From Mannheimia varigena (GTDB lineage: Bacteria > Pseudomonadota > Gammaproteobacteria > Enterobacterales > Pasteurellaceae), in NCBI RefSeq assembly GCF_013377235.1, contig NZ_CP016226.1, positions 930,001-994,000 on the forward strand: a stretch of DNA of 64,000 bases, in the 5' to 3' direction. Made by a program: the position numbers and the translations under genes. The stretch's first letter is position 1; each line of letters starts with the position of its first letter. This document shows positions 28,138 through 40,469 of this stretch, piece after piece. The notes beneath the pieces are model-generated. The model was not told where the DNA came from. It saw only the letters and a program-made list of their open reading frames with translations, and did no database searches.

Positions 28138-29355
28138 TTACTCTGGTTTCTCTTTTGGCAACACCAAATTCATAATGATTGCCGCAATCGCACAAAGACT
28201 GATGCCTTTAAGTGAGAATTCTCCCACGTTAATGAACATTCCACCGATACCGAAAGTCATTACCACAGAAACGATACACAAGTTGCGAGCCTGCCCCATA
28301 TCCACTTTGGCACGAATAAGTGTACTCATTCCCACCGCGGCAATGGAACCAAACACCAACATCATAATGCCGCCCATCACCACGCCCGGAATGGTTTGCA
28401 AGAACGCTCCCACTTTGCCGCAGAACGAAATCGCAATCGCCCAACCAGCTGCCCACGTCATTATTCTCGGGTTGAAGTTTTTGGTGAGCATTACTGCCCC
28501 TGTTACTTCCGCATAAGTGGTATTTGGTGGACCACCTAACAGTGATGCAGCTGAAGTGGCGACACCATCACCCAACAAGGTACGGTGTAAGCCCGGTTTG
28601 GCCATAAAATCTTTGCCAGTCACTGAACTAATCGCCATAATACCACCGACGTGCTCCACTGCAGGAGCAAGAGCGATTGGTAACAAATAAAGAATCGCCT
28701 CAAGTTTAAATTCAGGTGTAGTCAATTTCGGCAAACTAAACCACGCTGCTTCGCTCACTTTGCTGAAATCCACAATGCCATAGAACAGTGAAAGGAGGTA
28801 GCCGACCACAATTCCGAACATAATCGGTACTAATTTCATCAAGCCTTTCGCAAATACTGCCACAACCAAGGTGGTGACTAAGGTCGCCATTGAGATTAAC
28901 AACGCCGTGTTTTGTGGAATTTCTGTGCCTTTTGCTAACGCCATATCTACAGCGGTGGGAGCCAATCCCAAACCGATTATGATAATCACAGGCCCCACAA
29001 CAACAGGCGGAAATAATTTCTCCAAAATCGCTGCCCCTTTGAATTTCACCAAGGCACTCAAGAAGAAATAGACAAAGCCGGTAAATACCAAGCCGCCCAT
29101 GGTGACCGCTACGCCCCATTGCTGCACGCCATATTGAATGGGGGCGATAAATGCAAAAGAGGAAGCAAGGAAAATCGGGACTTGCCCTTTGGTGCAGATT
29201 TGGAAAAGAAGGGTGCCAATGCCGGCGGTAAGAAGTGCAGTGTTAGGATCTAAGCCGGTAATAAGCGGCATTAACACCAAAGCTCCAAACGCCACGAATA
29301 GCATTTGCAAGCCAACGAACGCCTGTTTCGGCGTGCTGATCGTTTGATTTGTCAT
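28138..29355 (-). CDS. uraA: Uracil permease UraA
   Basis: Inner-membrane NCS2-family symporter of 405 residues with 14 expected helices. Motifs include MLFVAFGALVLMPLITG, SSFAFIAPI, PAVEHVGGI and the family signature LLGGPPNTTYAEVTGA near residue 275. It imports uracil with protons for salvage. It lies downstream of pyrG in the same direction, separated by an uptake-signal dyad, so the two pyrimidine genes may be partly co-expressed. Confidence 0.93.
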   Translation of the reverse strand: MTNQTISTPKQAFVGLQMLFVAFGALVLMPLITGLDPNTALLTAGIGTLLFQICTKGQVPIFLASSFAFIAPIQYGVQQWGVAVTMGGLVFTGFVYFFLSALVKFKGAAILEKLFPPVVVGPVIIIIGLGLAPTAVDMALAKGTEIPQNTALLISMATLVTTLVVAVFAKGLMKLVPIMFGIVVGYLLSLFYGIVDFSKVSEAAWFSLPKLTTPEFKLEAILYLLPIALAPAVEHVGGIMAISSVTGKDFMAKPGLHRTLLGDGVATSAASLLGGPPNTTYAEVTGAVMLTKNFNPRIMTWAAGWAIAISFCGKVGAFLQTIPGVVMGGIMMLVFGSIAAVGMSTLIRAKVDMGQARNLCIVSVVMTFGIGGMFINVGEFSLKGISLCAIAAIIMNLVLPKEKPE

Positions 29356-29400
29356 TTTTGTTTCAACTCTCTGTTTGAATTAACGAATGATAGATTGTAG

Positions 29401-29444
29401 CAAGCGGTCAAATTTGCAAAAAAATTGGCAAATTTAACCGCTTG
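29401..29444 (-). terminator. Uptake-signal inverted pair between pyrG and uraA
   Basis: Inverted uptake cores form a 17-bp stem with one mismatch (arms beginning CAAGCGGT and ending ACCGCTTG) ten bases after the pyrG stop. It probably terminates or attenuates pyrG transcripts before uraA. Confidence 0.65.
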
Positions 29445-29453
29445 TTACACCAA

Positions 29454-31112
<1,659 letters not shown>

Positions 31113-31277
31113 TTAGTTTGGTTGGAAATTAAGAGTACAAGTTTACTTTTACTAAAAAGAAACTATTAGGACGGGATAGTAGTTTACATGAAATCAAATT
31201 TTTTTGCTAATCTAAAATCTGCAAGCGGTCTAATTAATAGATTTAGGAATATTTTGAAAACTTCCAATATACAATAA

Positions 31278-31321
31278 CAAGCGGTCTATTTTGTAAAATT
31301 TTTTGCAAAATAGACCGCTTG
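31278..31321 (-). terminator. Uptake-signal inverted pair after the DUF3108 gene
   Basis: Perfect 16-bp stem (31278-31293 with 31306-31321, arm CAAGCGGTCTATTTTG) 14 bp beyond the stop of the DUF3108 gene. Another single core lies near 31224. It ends the yjjG-cysB-DUF3108 unit. Confidence 0.75.
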
Positions 31322-31334
31322 CTAATATTTACTT

Positions 31335-31979
31335 TTACTTCACAAAGCTATCGAAGGTTAGCTCATAATTGTCGCCATCTCGATTATAGGAAATATAACG
31401 TGGGAATTTTTCTCCCTCATATTTTTTAACCGTAATGTCTTTTTTATCGCTAGTTCTGAAGCGATAAGTAATTTCCTGGTACGTTTTTCCACCCGATCTT
31501 ACCTCTTTTTGTGATTTGCGTAGCTGCACATTTGGCGTTGGATAGAGTTTTTTACCGTTAGTAGTTTGGAAACTCGTTGGTAATTTATCATGATAGCTTA
31601 ACTGAAATGCAGTTGTAAACAAATCATAAGTTGGCATTGTTAAAGCCTCTTCTTTTAAAGGCTCTTTTACTTTACCGTATTTTACTGTTTTAGAATCAAT
31701 TTCTGCCATTGCGTAAGTTTTACCGTTACGTGTATCTCGGTAGCTTAACATATTAAACTGCCCGTTTTTTTCCGTTCCTTTTGCAATAAATACAATATTG
31801 TACAAAGGTACATTAATTTTAGCTTGAATATTGTATTTTCCTCCGCCATTATTGAAGTTAATGTAGGCTGGCATTAAGTAATTTGAGCTATATTTAATAT
31901 TGTAATTGTCTGCGTAAGCGGTTGAAATTAACCCTGAAGTTGCAATAATAACAGTTGTAAGTTTCTGCCAAATTTTCAT
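31335..31979 (-). CDS. DUF3108-domain exported protein
   Basis: Protein of 214 residues with a cleavable signal peptide (MKIWQKLTTVIIATSGLIS, cut likely after AYA), so it is probably periplasmic. The remainder is rich in beta-strand pattern and Tyr/Asn/Lys and fits the DUF3108 family (YSSNYLMPAYINF..., YRDTRNGKTYAM..., KKYEGEKFPRYISY). The function is unknown. Its ATG directly abuts the cysB stop codon, and its ribosome site (GGAGAAG) lies inside the end of cysB, so translation is coupled to the regulator. Confidence 0.8.
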   Translation of the reverse strand: MKIWQKLTTVIIATSGLISTAYADNYNIKYSSNYLMPAYINFNNGGGKYNIQAKINVPLYNIVFIAKGTEKNGQFNMLSYRDTRNGKTYAMAEIDSKTVKYGKVKEPLKEEALTMPTYDLFTTAFQLSYHDKLPTSFQTTNGKKLYPTPNVQLRKSQKEVRSGGKTYQEITYRFRTSDKKDITVKKYEGEKFPRYISYNRDGDNYELTFDSFVK

Positions 31980-33643
<1,664 letters not shown>

Positions 33644-33726
33644 ATTTCTCCTTTTATAAAACAAGCGGTCTAATTTTCGTTCTTTTTTACAAAAAACTTC
33701 AAAATCTCACCGCTTGCAAGCCATGT

Positions 33727-34620
33727 TTAAGCACAGCGCTCTTTCATCTTTTGCTGAATCCACTCCACAAAGCATTTCACTTTCGGCACTTGTACCGATT
33801 GAGGCGGATACACCACATAGAACGATTTCTCATCAAACAACGTAGTTGGAAAAGGTTCAATCAATGTTCCTTTATCAATTTCATGCTGGGCTAAAATTTG
33901 GTTTGAAATAGCAATACCTTGTTGGTGCATTGCTGCTTGTAAAACCATAAAAGTATGGCTAAAAATCGAACCTGTTTCCGCATCGACTTTATCTTCAATA
34001 TTTAGGTGCTCTACCATTCTTTTCCACTTATTATAGGTGGAAGAATGTAACAGCGTTTTACCTACCAAATCTTCTGCTGAATAAACTCGATTTTTAGATA
34101 AGTATTCTGGTGAGGCTAAAATAACAATACGAGACTCTGTTAATCGGATAGACTCAAGATCTTGCCAATCTCCCTTCCCATAGTAAATTGCAACATCTGT
34201 TTCTTTACCTAATAGTCCCTCGTCCTGATCTACCCCTTTAATACGCACCTCTACTTCTGGATACTTTTCGTGGAAATCTGCTAAACGAGGTACAAGCCAG
34301 TGCATTCCAAACGTTTGGGGAACTCTAATGGTTAAAATCTGGCGACTACTCTGTTGCCTTACTTTATCAGTAGCTAATGCTATTTGCTCTAAAAGTGGCT
34401 GCACCTCATAGAAATATTGCGCTCCTAATTCAGTTAGCTCTAATAAACGGTTACGTCGGTGAAATAATGAAATGCCTAAAAAGTCTTCTAATAACTTAAT
34501 CTGATGGCTAACCGCAGCTTGAGTAACAAAGAGATCTTCTGCTGCTTTAGTAAAATTCAAATGACGAGCAGCAGATTCAAATGCTTTTAGAGCATTGAGT
34601 GGAGGGAGTTTTTTGTTCAT
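33727..34620 (-). CDS. gcvA: LysR-type regulator GcvA
   Basis: Protein of 297 residues. The N-terminus (KLPPLNALKAFESAARHLN, then AAVSHQIKLLEDFLG) matches E. coli GcvA closely, as do WLVPRLADFHEKYP and IFSHTFMVLQAAMHQQGIA. GcvA controls the glycine-cleavage genes and the small RNA GcvB in response to glycine. The identification is confirmed by the gcvB gene transcribed away from it, with the shared promoter region 34621-34728 between. Confidence 0.95.
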   Translation of the reverse strand: MNKKLPPLNALKAFESAARHLNFTKAAEDLFVTQAAVSHQIKLLEDFLGISLFHRRNRLLELTELGAQYFYEVQPLLEQIALATDKVRQQSSRQILTIRVPQTFGMHWLVPRLADFHEKYPEVEVRIKGVDQDEGLLGKETDVAIYYGKGDWQDLESIRLTESRIVILASPEYLSKNRVYSAEDLVGKTLLHSSTYNKWKRMVEHLNIEDKVDAETGSIFSHTFMVLQAAMHQQGIAISNQILAQHEIDKGTLIEPFPTTLFDEKSFYVVYPPQSVQVPKVKCFVEWIQQKMKERCA

Positions 34621-34692
34621 AGTATTTCAACTTCAAATTTGAGATCAATGATCCCATTATTTTTTCTGATAGCTTAAATTAAAAAATTTCGT

Positions 34693-34722
34693 TTGATAAC
34701 CAAAAGCAAAAACAGATAGAAT
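34693..34722 (+). promoter_or_regulatory. gcvB promoter
   Basis: TTGATA (34693-34698) and TAGAAT (34717-34722) with an 18-bp spacer, directed away from gcvA. The predicted start is near 34729. GcvA sites should overlap this region. Confidence 0.65.
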
Positions 34723-34728
34723 AACGCC

Positions 34729-34903
34729 CATACTTAGATGGATAGTTGTAGAATTCATTTCTATTCCTAAATTTTTAAGTATGATGTTGTGTTTGCATAT
34801 TGGTCTAGGAAACTAGACTAGAGTAACGAAAGTTACTCGTTTCACTTCCTGTATATTTTGAACCGTATTGGTTTATAACCGCCCACTTTGGGCGGTTTTT
34901 TTC
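34729..34903 (+). ncRNA. gcvB: GcvB small regulatory RNA
   Basis: About 175 nt, divergent from gcvA. It contains the conserved G/U-rich seed ATGATGTTGTGTTTGC (34781-34796), a TCTAG/CTAGA stem-loop, a GAGTAAC/GTTACTC stem-loop (34820-34839) and the conserved TTTCACTTCCTGTA segment (34840-34853). A Rho-independent terminator follows (AACCGCCCA/TGGGCGGTT, 34877-34897, then seven T). A 5' stem CATACTTA/TAAGTATG (about 34729-34784) encloses the first domain. These match the architecture of enterobacterial GcvB, an Hfq-dependent repressor of amino-acid and peptide transporter mRNAs. The 5' end is inferred from the promoter. Confidence 0.92.
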
Positions 34904-35057
34904 TATATGCAAGAATATAAAAACTAGAGAGTATTCTATATTATTCGTTATATTTATTCTAGCTTTTATACTCTTTTATTCTTTCACTTTCATCTGTTAT
35001 AAAAATAGGTTTTATAGTATTCTACGCATTATTCTTATTTGATAGCAGAGCATTCCT

Positions 35058-36095
35058 TTGAGTAAACCAAGATTAACACATAACCAACAACGTAGAATCC
35101 AATCAAATCATCATAAACGCATCAATAAAAAAGAAGTTGAATGGCAAGATGATATGCTGGGCGGAATGCAGCAAGGTGTTGTAGTAACTCGCCACGTTAA
35201 ACACGCTGATGTCGAAACTGAAGCAGGTGAAATTTTCCGTTGTAATATCCGTCGCACATTAAAAAACGTAGTGGTAGGTGATAGTGTTTCTTGGCGTAAA
35301 GGCAATGAGCAATTACAAGGTATCAGTGGTGTAATTGAAGCCGTATTCCCTCGTAAAAATGAGCTTACCCGCCCCGATTATTATGACGGCATTAAAGTAA
35401 TGGCATCAAATATCGATCAAATCATCATTGTTTCCGCAGTTGTGCCTACACTTTCGCTCAATATTATCGATCGCTATTTGGTGATTTGTGAAACAGCGAA
35501 TATTCCCGCTCTTATTGTGCTAAACAAAATTGATTTACTTGATCAAATCGAGCGAAAAGCGGTTGAAGAACAGTTAAAAATTTACGAAGATATTGGTTAT
35601 AAAACACTTTGCCTATCCGCCGATACCGGCGAGAATATGCACGCTTTGCATCAATATCTTGCAAAAGGGACATCCATTTTCGTTGGTCAATCGGGTGTAG
35701 GGAAATCGAGCCTTATTAACCAGCTTCTGCCGGAAGTCAATGCACTCACAGGATCTGTAAGTGATAATTCAGGTTTGGGGCAACACACTACTACCGCTTC
35801 ACGTTTATACCATTTACCACAAGGTGGTCAATTAATTGACTCTCCGGGTATTCGTGAATTTGGATTATGGCATTTAGAGCCAGAACAAATTACACTTGGT
35901 TATCGTGAATTTCAATCAGTGTTAGGTACTTGCAAATTCCGTGATTGCAAACATAAAAACGACCCGGGCTGTGAGTTAAGACAAGCGGTTGAAAATGGTA
36001 AAATTTCTGCAATTCGGTTTGAAAATTACCACCGCTTAATTGAAAGCCTGACCGAAACCAAAAGCCAACGCCATTTTAGAAAAGAAGACGTATAA
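35058..36095 (+). CDS. rsgA: Small ribosomal subunit biogenesis GTPase RsgA
   Basis: Protein of 345 residues. An N-terminal OB fold is followed by a circularly permuted GTPase domain: NKIDLL (G4) precedes the P-loop GQSGVGKSS (about residues 207-215). The C-terminal zinc site is seen in [14 protein letters not shown] (about 290-303). It matures the 30S subunit. The start is a TTG at 35058 giving [15 protein letters not shown], which aligns with relatives; there is no ATG in that position and the ribosome site is weak, so low initiation is likely. The stop overlaps the rnhB start by one base. Confidence 0.95.
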   Translation: MSKPRLTHNQQRRIQSNHHKRINKKEVEWQDDMLGGMQQGVVVTRHVKHADVETEAGEIFRCNIRRTLKNVVVGDSVSWRKGNEQLQGISGVIEAVFPRKNELTRPDYYDGIKVMASNIDQIIIVSAVVPTLSLNIIDRYLVICETANIPALIVLNKIDLLDQIERKAVEEQLKIYEDIGYKTLCLSADTGENMHALHQYLAKGTSIFVGQSGVGKSSLINQLLPEVNALTGSVSDNSGLGQHTTTASRLYHLPQGGQLIDSPGIREFGLWHLEPEQITLGYREFQSVLGTCKFRDCKHKNDPGCELRQAVENGKISAIRFENYHRLIESLTETKSQRHFRKEDV

Positions 36096-36691
36096 TGAAC
36101 GAATTTATCTATCCAAATGCTAAATTGATTGCAGGTGTTGATGAAGTTGGACGAGGTCCGTTAGTCGGTGCAGTTGTAACCGCAGCGGTGATTTTAGATC
36201 CTAATAATCCGATTGAAGGGTTAATGGATTCTAAAAAGCTATCGGAAAAGAAACGCTTAGCATTGGCAGAAGAAATCAAAGCTAAAGCCTTGAGTTGGTC
36301 GCTTGGTCGAGCTGAACCGGCTGAAATTGATGAATTAAATATTCTCCACGCTACAATGCTTGCAATGCAGCGTGCAGTAGCCGGATTACATATTCAGCCT
36401 GATTTTATCTTAGTTGATGGCAATCGCCCACCACAATTCTCCGTGCCGACACAAGCAGTAGTTAAAGGCGATAGTTTAGTGGCTGAAATTAGTGCCGCTT
36501 CGATTATCGCAAAAGTTGCACGCGATCAAGAAATGGACGAATTAGATAAACAGTTTCCGCAATATGGTTTTGCCAAGCACAAAGGCTACCCAACTAAATT
36601 GCATTTTGAAAAGTTAATTGAATTTGGGGCAACACCTTATCATCGAAAAAGTTTTGCTCCAGTAAAAAAGGTATTAGGCTTAATTGACTAG
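36095..36691 (+). CDS. rnhB: Ribonuclease HII
   Basis: Protein of 198 residues. The catalytic acids are in [12 protein letters not shown] (Asp-Glu near residues 16-17) and LVDGNRPP; the family motifs [10 protein letters not shown] and [14 protein letters not shown] are present. It cuts RNA in DNA-RNA hybrids, including single misincorporated ribonucleotides. Translation is coupled to rsgA (TAATG overlap), and hinT follows 12 bases later. Confidence 0.97.
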   Translation: MNEFIYPNAKLIAGVDEVGRGPLVGAVVTAAVILDPNNPIEGLMDSKKLSEKKRLALAEEIKAKALSWSLGRAEPAEIDELNILHATMLAMQRAVAGLHIQPDFILVDGNRPPQFSVPTQAVVKGDSLVAEISAASIIAKVARDQEMDELDKQFPQYGFAKHKGYPTKLHFEKLIEFGATPYHRKSFAPVKKVLGLID

Positions 36692-36703
36692 AAGGAACAT
36701 TTT

Positions 36704-37063
36704 ATGACGACAGAATACCAAGAAACTATTTTTACCAAAATCATCAACAAAGAAATTCCTGCTAATATTGTCTATCAAGACGAGCTTGTTACGGCATTTC
36801 GTGATATTTCCCCACAAGCAGCAACCCATATTCTGATTATTCCGAATAAATTTATTCCAACCGTTAATCACGTTACCACTGAAGATGAATTAGCATTGGG
36901 GCGCTTATTTACCGCTACGGCTCAAATTGCTAAAGAAGAAGGCATTGCCGAAGATGGCTATCGTTTAATTATGAATTGTAATAAAAACGCAGGGCAAGAA
37001 GTGTTCCATATTCATATGCACTTACTTGGAGGGCAAAAATTAGGTCCATTGGTTGCGAAGTAA
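36704..37063 (+). CDS. hinT: HIT-family purine nucleoside phosphoramidase HinT
   Basis: Protein of 119 residues with the histidine-triad motif HIHMHLLGG near residues 105-113 and the N-terminal [21 protein letters not shown] typical of HinT. It hydrolyses AMP-lysine-type phosphoramidates as a homodimer. It is followed after one base by ycfL, the same pair as in E. coli. Confidence 0.95.
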   Translation: MTTEYQETIFTKIINKEIPANIVYQDELVTAFRDISPQAATHILIIPNKFIPTVNHVTTEDELALGRLFTATAQIAKEEGIAEDGYRLIMNCNKNAGQEVFHIHMHLLGGQKLGPLVAK

Positions 37064-37064
37064 T

Positions 37065-37436
37065 ATGCGTTTATCTTATTTTACTTTTACAATTTTTTCG
37101 CTTTTTTTAACCGCTTGTTCAAGCAAGCCTGTAAGCTACTTGCCAACAGGTTCAAAACCTATTGTCAATATTGAGGAAGATATTTCACAAAAAGTGGAAC
37201 TCAATACCAATGGCAAAACCTTTAGTGCCACTAACTTAACAGATTTTCCGCTCAATGTGATTTACAAGCTATTTTGGTACGATAAAGATGGTGTAACCCA
37301 ATCACCAAATGGTATTTCAGAAAGTTCAGGCTGGCAACCGTTATGGCTACAGCCAAAGCAAAAACAGACAGTGGCATTAATTAAACCTACTGAAGAAAGC
37401 CATAATTACCGGCTTTATTTGCGAGATACCAGATAG
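37065..37436 (+). CDS. ycfL: YcfL-family lipoprotein (DUF1425)
   Basis: Protein of 123 residues with a lipoprotein signal peptide (MRLSYFTFTIFSLFLTAC, lipobox LTAC). The remainder has the small beta-rich fold of YcfL (FSATNLTDFPLNVIYKLFWYDKDG, GWQPLWLQPKQKQTVAL). The function is unknown. I chose ATG 37065, one base after the hinT stop, rather than an upstream TTG. In E. coli lpoB (ycfM) follows ycfL, but here the operon ends at a terminator. An uptake core is embedded in the signal-peptide coding region (about 37110). Confidence 0.85.
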   Translation: MRLSYFTFTIFSLFLTACSSKPVSYLPTGSKPIVNIEEDISQKVELNTNGKTFSATNLTDFPLNVIYKLFWYDKDGVTQSPNGISESSGWQPLWLQPKQKQTVALIKPTEESHNYRLYLRDTR

Positions 37437-37437
37437 T

Positions 37438-37467
37438 AAAAAAGCAGAGTGAAAACTCTGCATTTTT
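37438..37467. terminator. Bidirectional terminator between ycfL and gloC
   Basis: GCAGAGT/ACTCTGC stem (37444-37450 with 37455-37461) with a GAAA loop, flanked by six A on the left and a T run on the right, so it works in both directions between convergent genes. Confidence 0.85.
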
Positions 37468-37471
37468 ATCT

Positions 37472-38104
37472 CTACGACTTCAAAAACGGATTACTCTGTT
37501 TTTCCCGCCCAATGGTGGTGTGAGGACCGTGTCCGGGAACAATGATGAAATCGTCATCTAAATCAAACATTTTAGTACGAATGGTTTCTAAAAGTTGATC
37601 ATAATTTCCCATATAAAGATCGGTTCTTCCGATACTGTCTTGAAATAAAATATCACCACTAAAAGCGATTTTATTCTCAAAATCAAAGAAACCAATATGA
37701 CCCGGTGCGTGCCCTGGCAAGTGGCGAATATGATACTTCAATGCCCCCACTTCAACCACATCGCCTTCTTCTAGCCAGTGATCCGGATAAAATCCCTCTA
37801 CCGCTGGTAAGCCAAATTGTTGGCACATTTCAGGCAAACGTTCAAATAATGGTTTATCGGCAAGCTGAGAGCCAAATACATCAACGTTAAAATGATTTCT
37901 AACAGCTTCAATCGCCATAATATGATCTAAATGTGCGTGAGTGATCAGCAATTTTTGCACGTTTAAATTTTGAGATTCAACAAATTGAATTATACGATCT
38001 GCATCATCACCGGCATCAATAATGGCAGCGTTTTTATCGTTATCCCAAATAACAGTACAATTTTGCTGAAATGGGCTAACAGGAATAATTTGCAAATTAA
38101 ACAT
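37472..38104 (-). CDS. gloC: Type II glyoxalase-like metallo-hydrolase (YcbL/GloC)
   Basis: Protein of 210 residues of the metallo-beta-lactamase fold. The metal motif THAHLDH is near residues 52-58, with further ligands in LPGHAPGH, FSGDILFQDSIGRTD and VPGHGPHT. The length without a C-terminal helical domain fits YcbL/GloC, which hydrolyses S-lactoylglutathione. I chose ATG 38104 (MFNLQIIPV); a longer frame from 38194 would add 30 hydrophobic residues overlapping mepK. It follows mepK and ldtD, the order found in E. coli. Confidence 0.88.
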   Translation of the reverse strand: MFNLQIIPVSPFQQNCTVIWDNDKNAAIIDAGDDADRIIQFVESQNLNVQKLLITHAHLDHIMAIEAVRNHFNVDVFGSQLADKPLFERLPEMCQQFGLPAVEGFYPDHWLEEGDVVEVGALKYHIRHLPGHAPGHIGFFDFENKIAFSGDILFQDSIGRTDLYMGNYDQLLETIRTKMFDLDDDFIIVPGHGPHTTIGREKQSNPFLKS

Positions 38105-38120
38105 AAAATATGACCGCTTG

Positions 38121-38675
38121 TTAGCCTCTCCAAGTACGAACAGGACCGGTATCAACGTGAACAAAATTACTACGAGGATAGTAACCAACCCCACCGTTAT
38201 TTAGACTCTCTGCTGCTTGTTTTACTTTATGTAAAGGCACACCCGCAATTTGGAAATCTACCGCTTTTCCTAAAATATGATAGCTATGGCTTGCTACACC
38301 ACGGCTTCTACGACGCATTCTTGCATTTGTTTGTGCTGAGCGATAACCGCTTAAAACTAAAATTTCCGCATTGTGGAAACCTAAACGACGTTGTAATTGA
38401 TTAAGTTTAACGAAGAGTTTTGGATCTATCGCTTTAACTTGATTGATATGACGATCTCGCATCAAATAATTTAACTGGCCGAGATCTTTTTTATTTAATC
38501 CACCTACACCAAATTTCGCCGTGTAGGTATCGCCTGTATTAATATTACGAAAACGTAATGCTACAGGGGCTGGAGTAGAAAGTGCTGCCATTACTTGACC
38601 CGGCAGAAGGCTAGCCCCTAAAACAAGTCCACCAAGTGATAACCACTTACGGCGTTGAACATCAATTTGTTTCAT
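38121..38675 (-). CDS. mepK: Murein endopeptidase MepK (YcbK, DUF882/M15)
   Basis: Protein of 184 residues with a twin-arginine-type signal (QRRKWLSLGGLVLGASLL), so it is exported folded. The M15-like zinc motif is visible as SHSYHILGKAVDF, and the final ligand as NFVHVDTGPVR. E. coli MepK cuts the mDAP-mDAP (3-3) crosslinks made by L,D-transpeptidases, and here it lies directly after ldtD, which makes them. The two would set the level of 3-3 crosslinks. Confidence 0.9.
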   Translation of the reverse strand: MKQIDVQRRKWLSLGGLVLGASLLPGQVMAALSTPAPVALRFRNINTGDTYTAKFGVGGLNKKDLGQLNYLMRDRHINQVKAIDPKLFVKLNQLQRRLGFHNAEILVLSGYRSAQTNARMRRRSRGVASHSYHILGKAVDFQIAGVPLHKVKQAAESLNNGGVGYYPRSNFVHVDTGPVRTWRG

Positions 38676-38790
38676 TTTTCCCTCATAGGTTAGCTAATAA
38701 TTTAGAGAAAATCGCTTTGTTTGATAAACGAATTTCTATAAATCCATAGTATAATTTTTAATCATAGAATACGGTTAGTAATCTGAATTA

Positions 38791-38827
38791 AAAAAAAGTT
38801 CCAAGAAGATACGAGATCTTCTTGGAA
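38791..38827 (-). terminator. Terminator after ldtD
   Basis: Perfect 12-bp stem TTCCAAGAAGAT/ATCTTCTTGGAA (38799-38810 with 38816-38827), followed on the minus strand by eight T. It lies 20 bp past the ldtD stop and separates it from mepK. Confidence 0.9.
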
Positions 38828-38846
38828 TTTATCCTTATTGATTGAG

Positions 38847-40376
38847 TTAAATCAAACTTTTCAGTTTTCCCCAACTGATTGAATATTGCGGAATCTTCGC
38901 ATCAAGACTGTAAATATCAGGTAAAGTCTGTACTTTTCCACCTTCAACCCAAGCGGTTACATAATATAAGTAAACAGGGTTATCTGAACGAATTTGTGCA
39001 GAAGTGGTTTTTTTACTACCTAAAACTTGATTCTTTTTATCTACACCCCAACCAGCCTCTTTAAGAAGAATAGTCGCTAAGTCATCTGCCTTTTCGACAC
39101 GTACGCAACCTGAACTTAATGCTCGATCTGTCTTACCAAATAGACCTCTATTTGGTGTATCATGTAAATAAATTGCATCTGAGCTTGGCATATTAAATTT
39201 ATAACGACCTAATGCACTATCATCACCTGCTTTCTGGCGAATACGGTATGGTGTACTTTTGGCATTTAAATACTGAGACCAGTTCACGCTACGCGGATTA
39301 ATTTTATTGCCACTACCATCCAAAATTTCAAAGCTAGCGCGATCTGCATAGCCTGAATCACGAGCAAGTTTTGGCACAATATCTTTAGTCATAATGCTTG
39401 TTGGTACGTTCCAAGGCGGATTTACCACAACATTACTTAATTTGCTATACATTACAGGCGTTTTACGATCTGCTCGTCCAACTATTACTCTAGATTGTAA
39501 AGCCAATGCCCCATCACGGAAATAATATAATTGGTAGCTTGGAATATTCACAAAAATACCATTATTGAAACTTGGAATAATACGCAAGCGTTGAGCATTT
39601 AAGGCTAATTTATAGAAAGAACCGCCGTTATTTGCTACTTCTCCAGCCGCTACTTTACCTCTTTTAGATTTTGCTGAAGATGAGCCACCCGCCATTGCTA
39701 ATACTCTTTCAGCTGTATCACGGTATAAATGATTTCTTGGCACAAGATTAGTTACAAACTGACCTGAAGCTCCATCTTTTACCGCATCAGTCCATTTAGT
39801 AATTTGCTCTGAAGAAGGAGCTTTAGGTGCATAACTGCCTAAGTTATATAACCAGTTATTTGCATTTTTAAACACATTTTTGTTGTAATACAAATAATCT
39901 AAAAAACCGTCTGTTAATAAAATATCTCTACCTAAACCTTCTGGCTGATTTAAGATTTGTTGCAATGCTTTAGCAGATTTAGACGATACACCACTTGCAG
40001 CAAATAAAGCATATTCTTTTAAAAAAGCTTTTTCTGCGGCTTTATCATTCCACATTGTGGCAAATTCATTGTCTAAATAAACTTTTGTTGTCGCTTGGTT
40101 TAGTAATAGGGCATTATTACCAATTTCTTGATTCACTCTCGCTTCTGCCTCTGCAAATTTTCTTGCTTGCTCTTGGCGAATTTGTTCTTGAGCTAACGCA
40201 TAATCTGCCTGTTTTACCAATTCTGCGGCACGAGCTTGTTGGGCTGCAAAACTTAACTGCGGTAAAATTGTATCTTGCACAACAGGTGCAGCTGTAGCCT
40301 GAGTAACTGTTGCCGTTTCAGCTAAAGCTAAACCTGAAAAAGCCATCATAATAGGTAATAATTTAAAGGTTTTCAC
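38847..40376 (-). CDS. ldtD: L,D-transpeptidase LdtD (YcbB)
   Basis: Protein of 509 residues with a signal peptide (about 1-20, GLALAETA). An N-terminal helical region is followed by a YkuD catalytic domain (from VNIPSYQLYYFRDG). The active-site cysteine is in DRALSSGCVRV (about residue 424), with HDTPNRGLFG ahead. It forms 3-3 peptide crosslinks in peptidoglycan in the periplasm. The E. coli protein is about 615 residues, so this one is shorter in its N-terminal part. prc lies upstream with a terminator between. Confidence 0.9.
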   Translation of the reverse strand: MKTFKLLPIMMAFSGLALAETATVTQATAAPVVQDTILPQLSFAAQQARAAELVKQADYALAQEQIRQEQARKFAEAEARVNQEIGNNALLLNQATTKVYLDNEFATMWNDKAAEKAFLKEYALFAASGVSSKSAKALQQILNQPEGLGRDILLTDGFLDYLYYNKNVFKNANNWLYNLGSYAPKAPSSEQITKWTDAVKDGASGQFVTNLVPRNHLYRDTAERVLAMAGGSSSAKSKRGKVAAGEVANNGGSFYKLALNAQRLRIIPSFNNGIFVNIPSYQLYYFRDGALALQSRVIVGRADRKTPVMYSKLSNVVVNPPWNVPTSIMTKDIVPKLARDSGYADRASFEILDGSGNKINPRSVNWSQYLNAKSTPYRIRQKAGDDSALGRYKFNMPSSDAIYLHDTPNRGLFGKTDRALSSGCVRVEKADDLATILLKEAGWGVDKKNQVLGSKKTTSAQIRSDNPVYLYYVTAWVEGGKVQTLPDIYSLDAKIPQYSISWGKLKSLI

Positions 40377-40412
40377 CCACTCTTCCTCTTAATATCATTT
40401 GCAAATTTTTTC

Positions 40413-40442
40413 AAAAAATAGACCGCTTAGTAATCTAAGCGG
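40413..40442 (-). terminator. Terminator after prc
   Basis: CCGCTTAG/CTAAGCGG stem (40423-40430 with 40435-40442) with a TAAT loop. On the minus strand it is followed by a T run. The stem includes a partial uptake core. Confidence 0.8.
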
Positions 40443-40469
40443 CAATATTTGTGTATATTATAAACACAT

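Noticed and set aside
38102..38194. Longer gloC start giving an N-terminal membrane helix
   Set aside because: The extra 30 residues come from reading over the end of mepK, have no family match, and the family starts at MFNLQIIPV.
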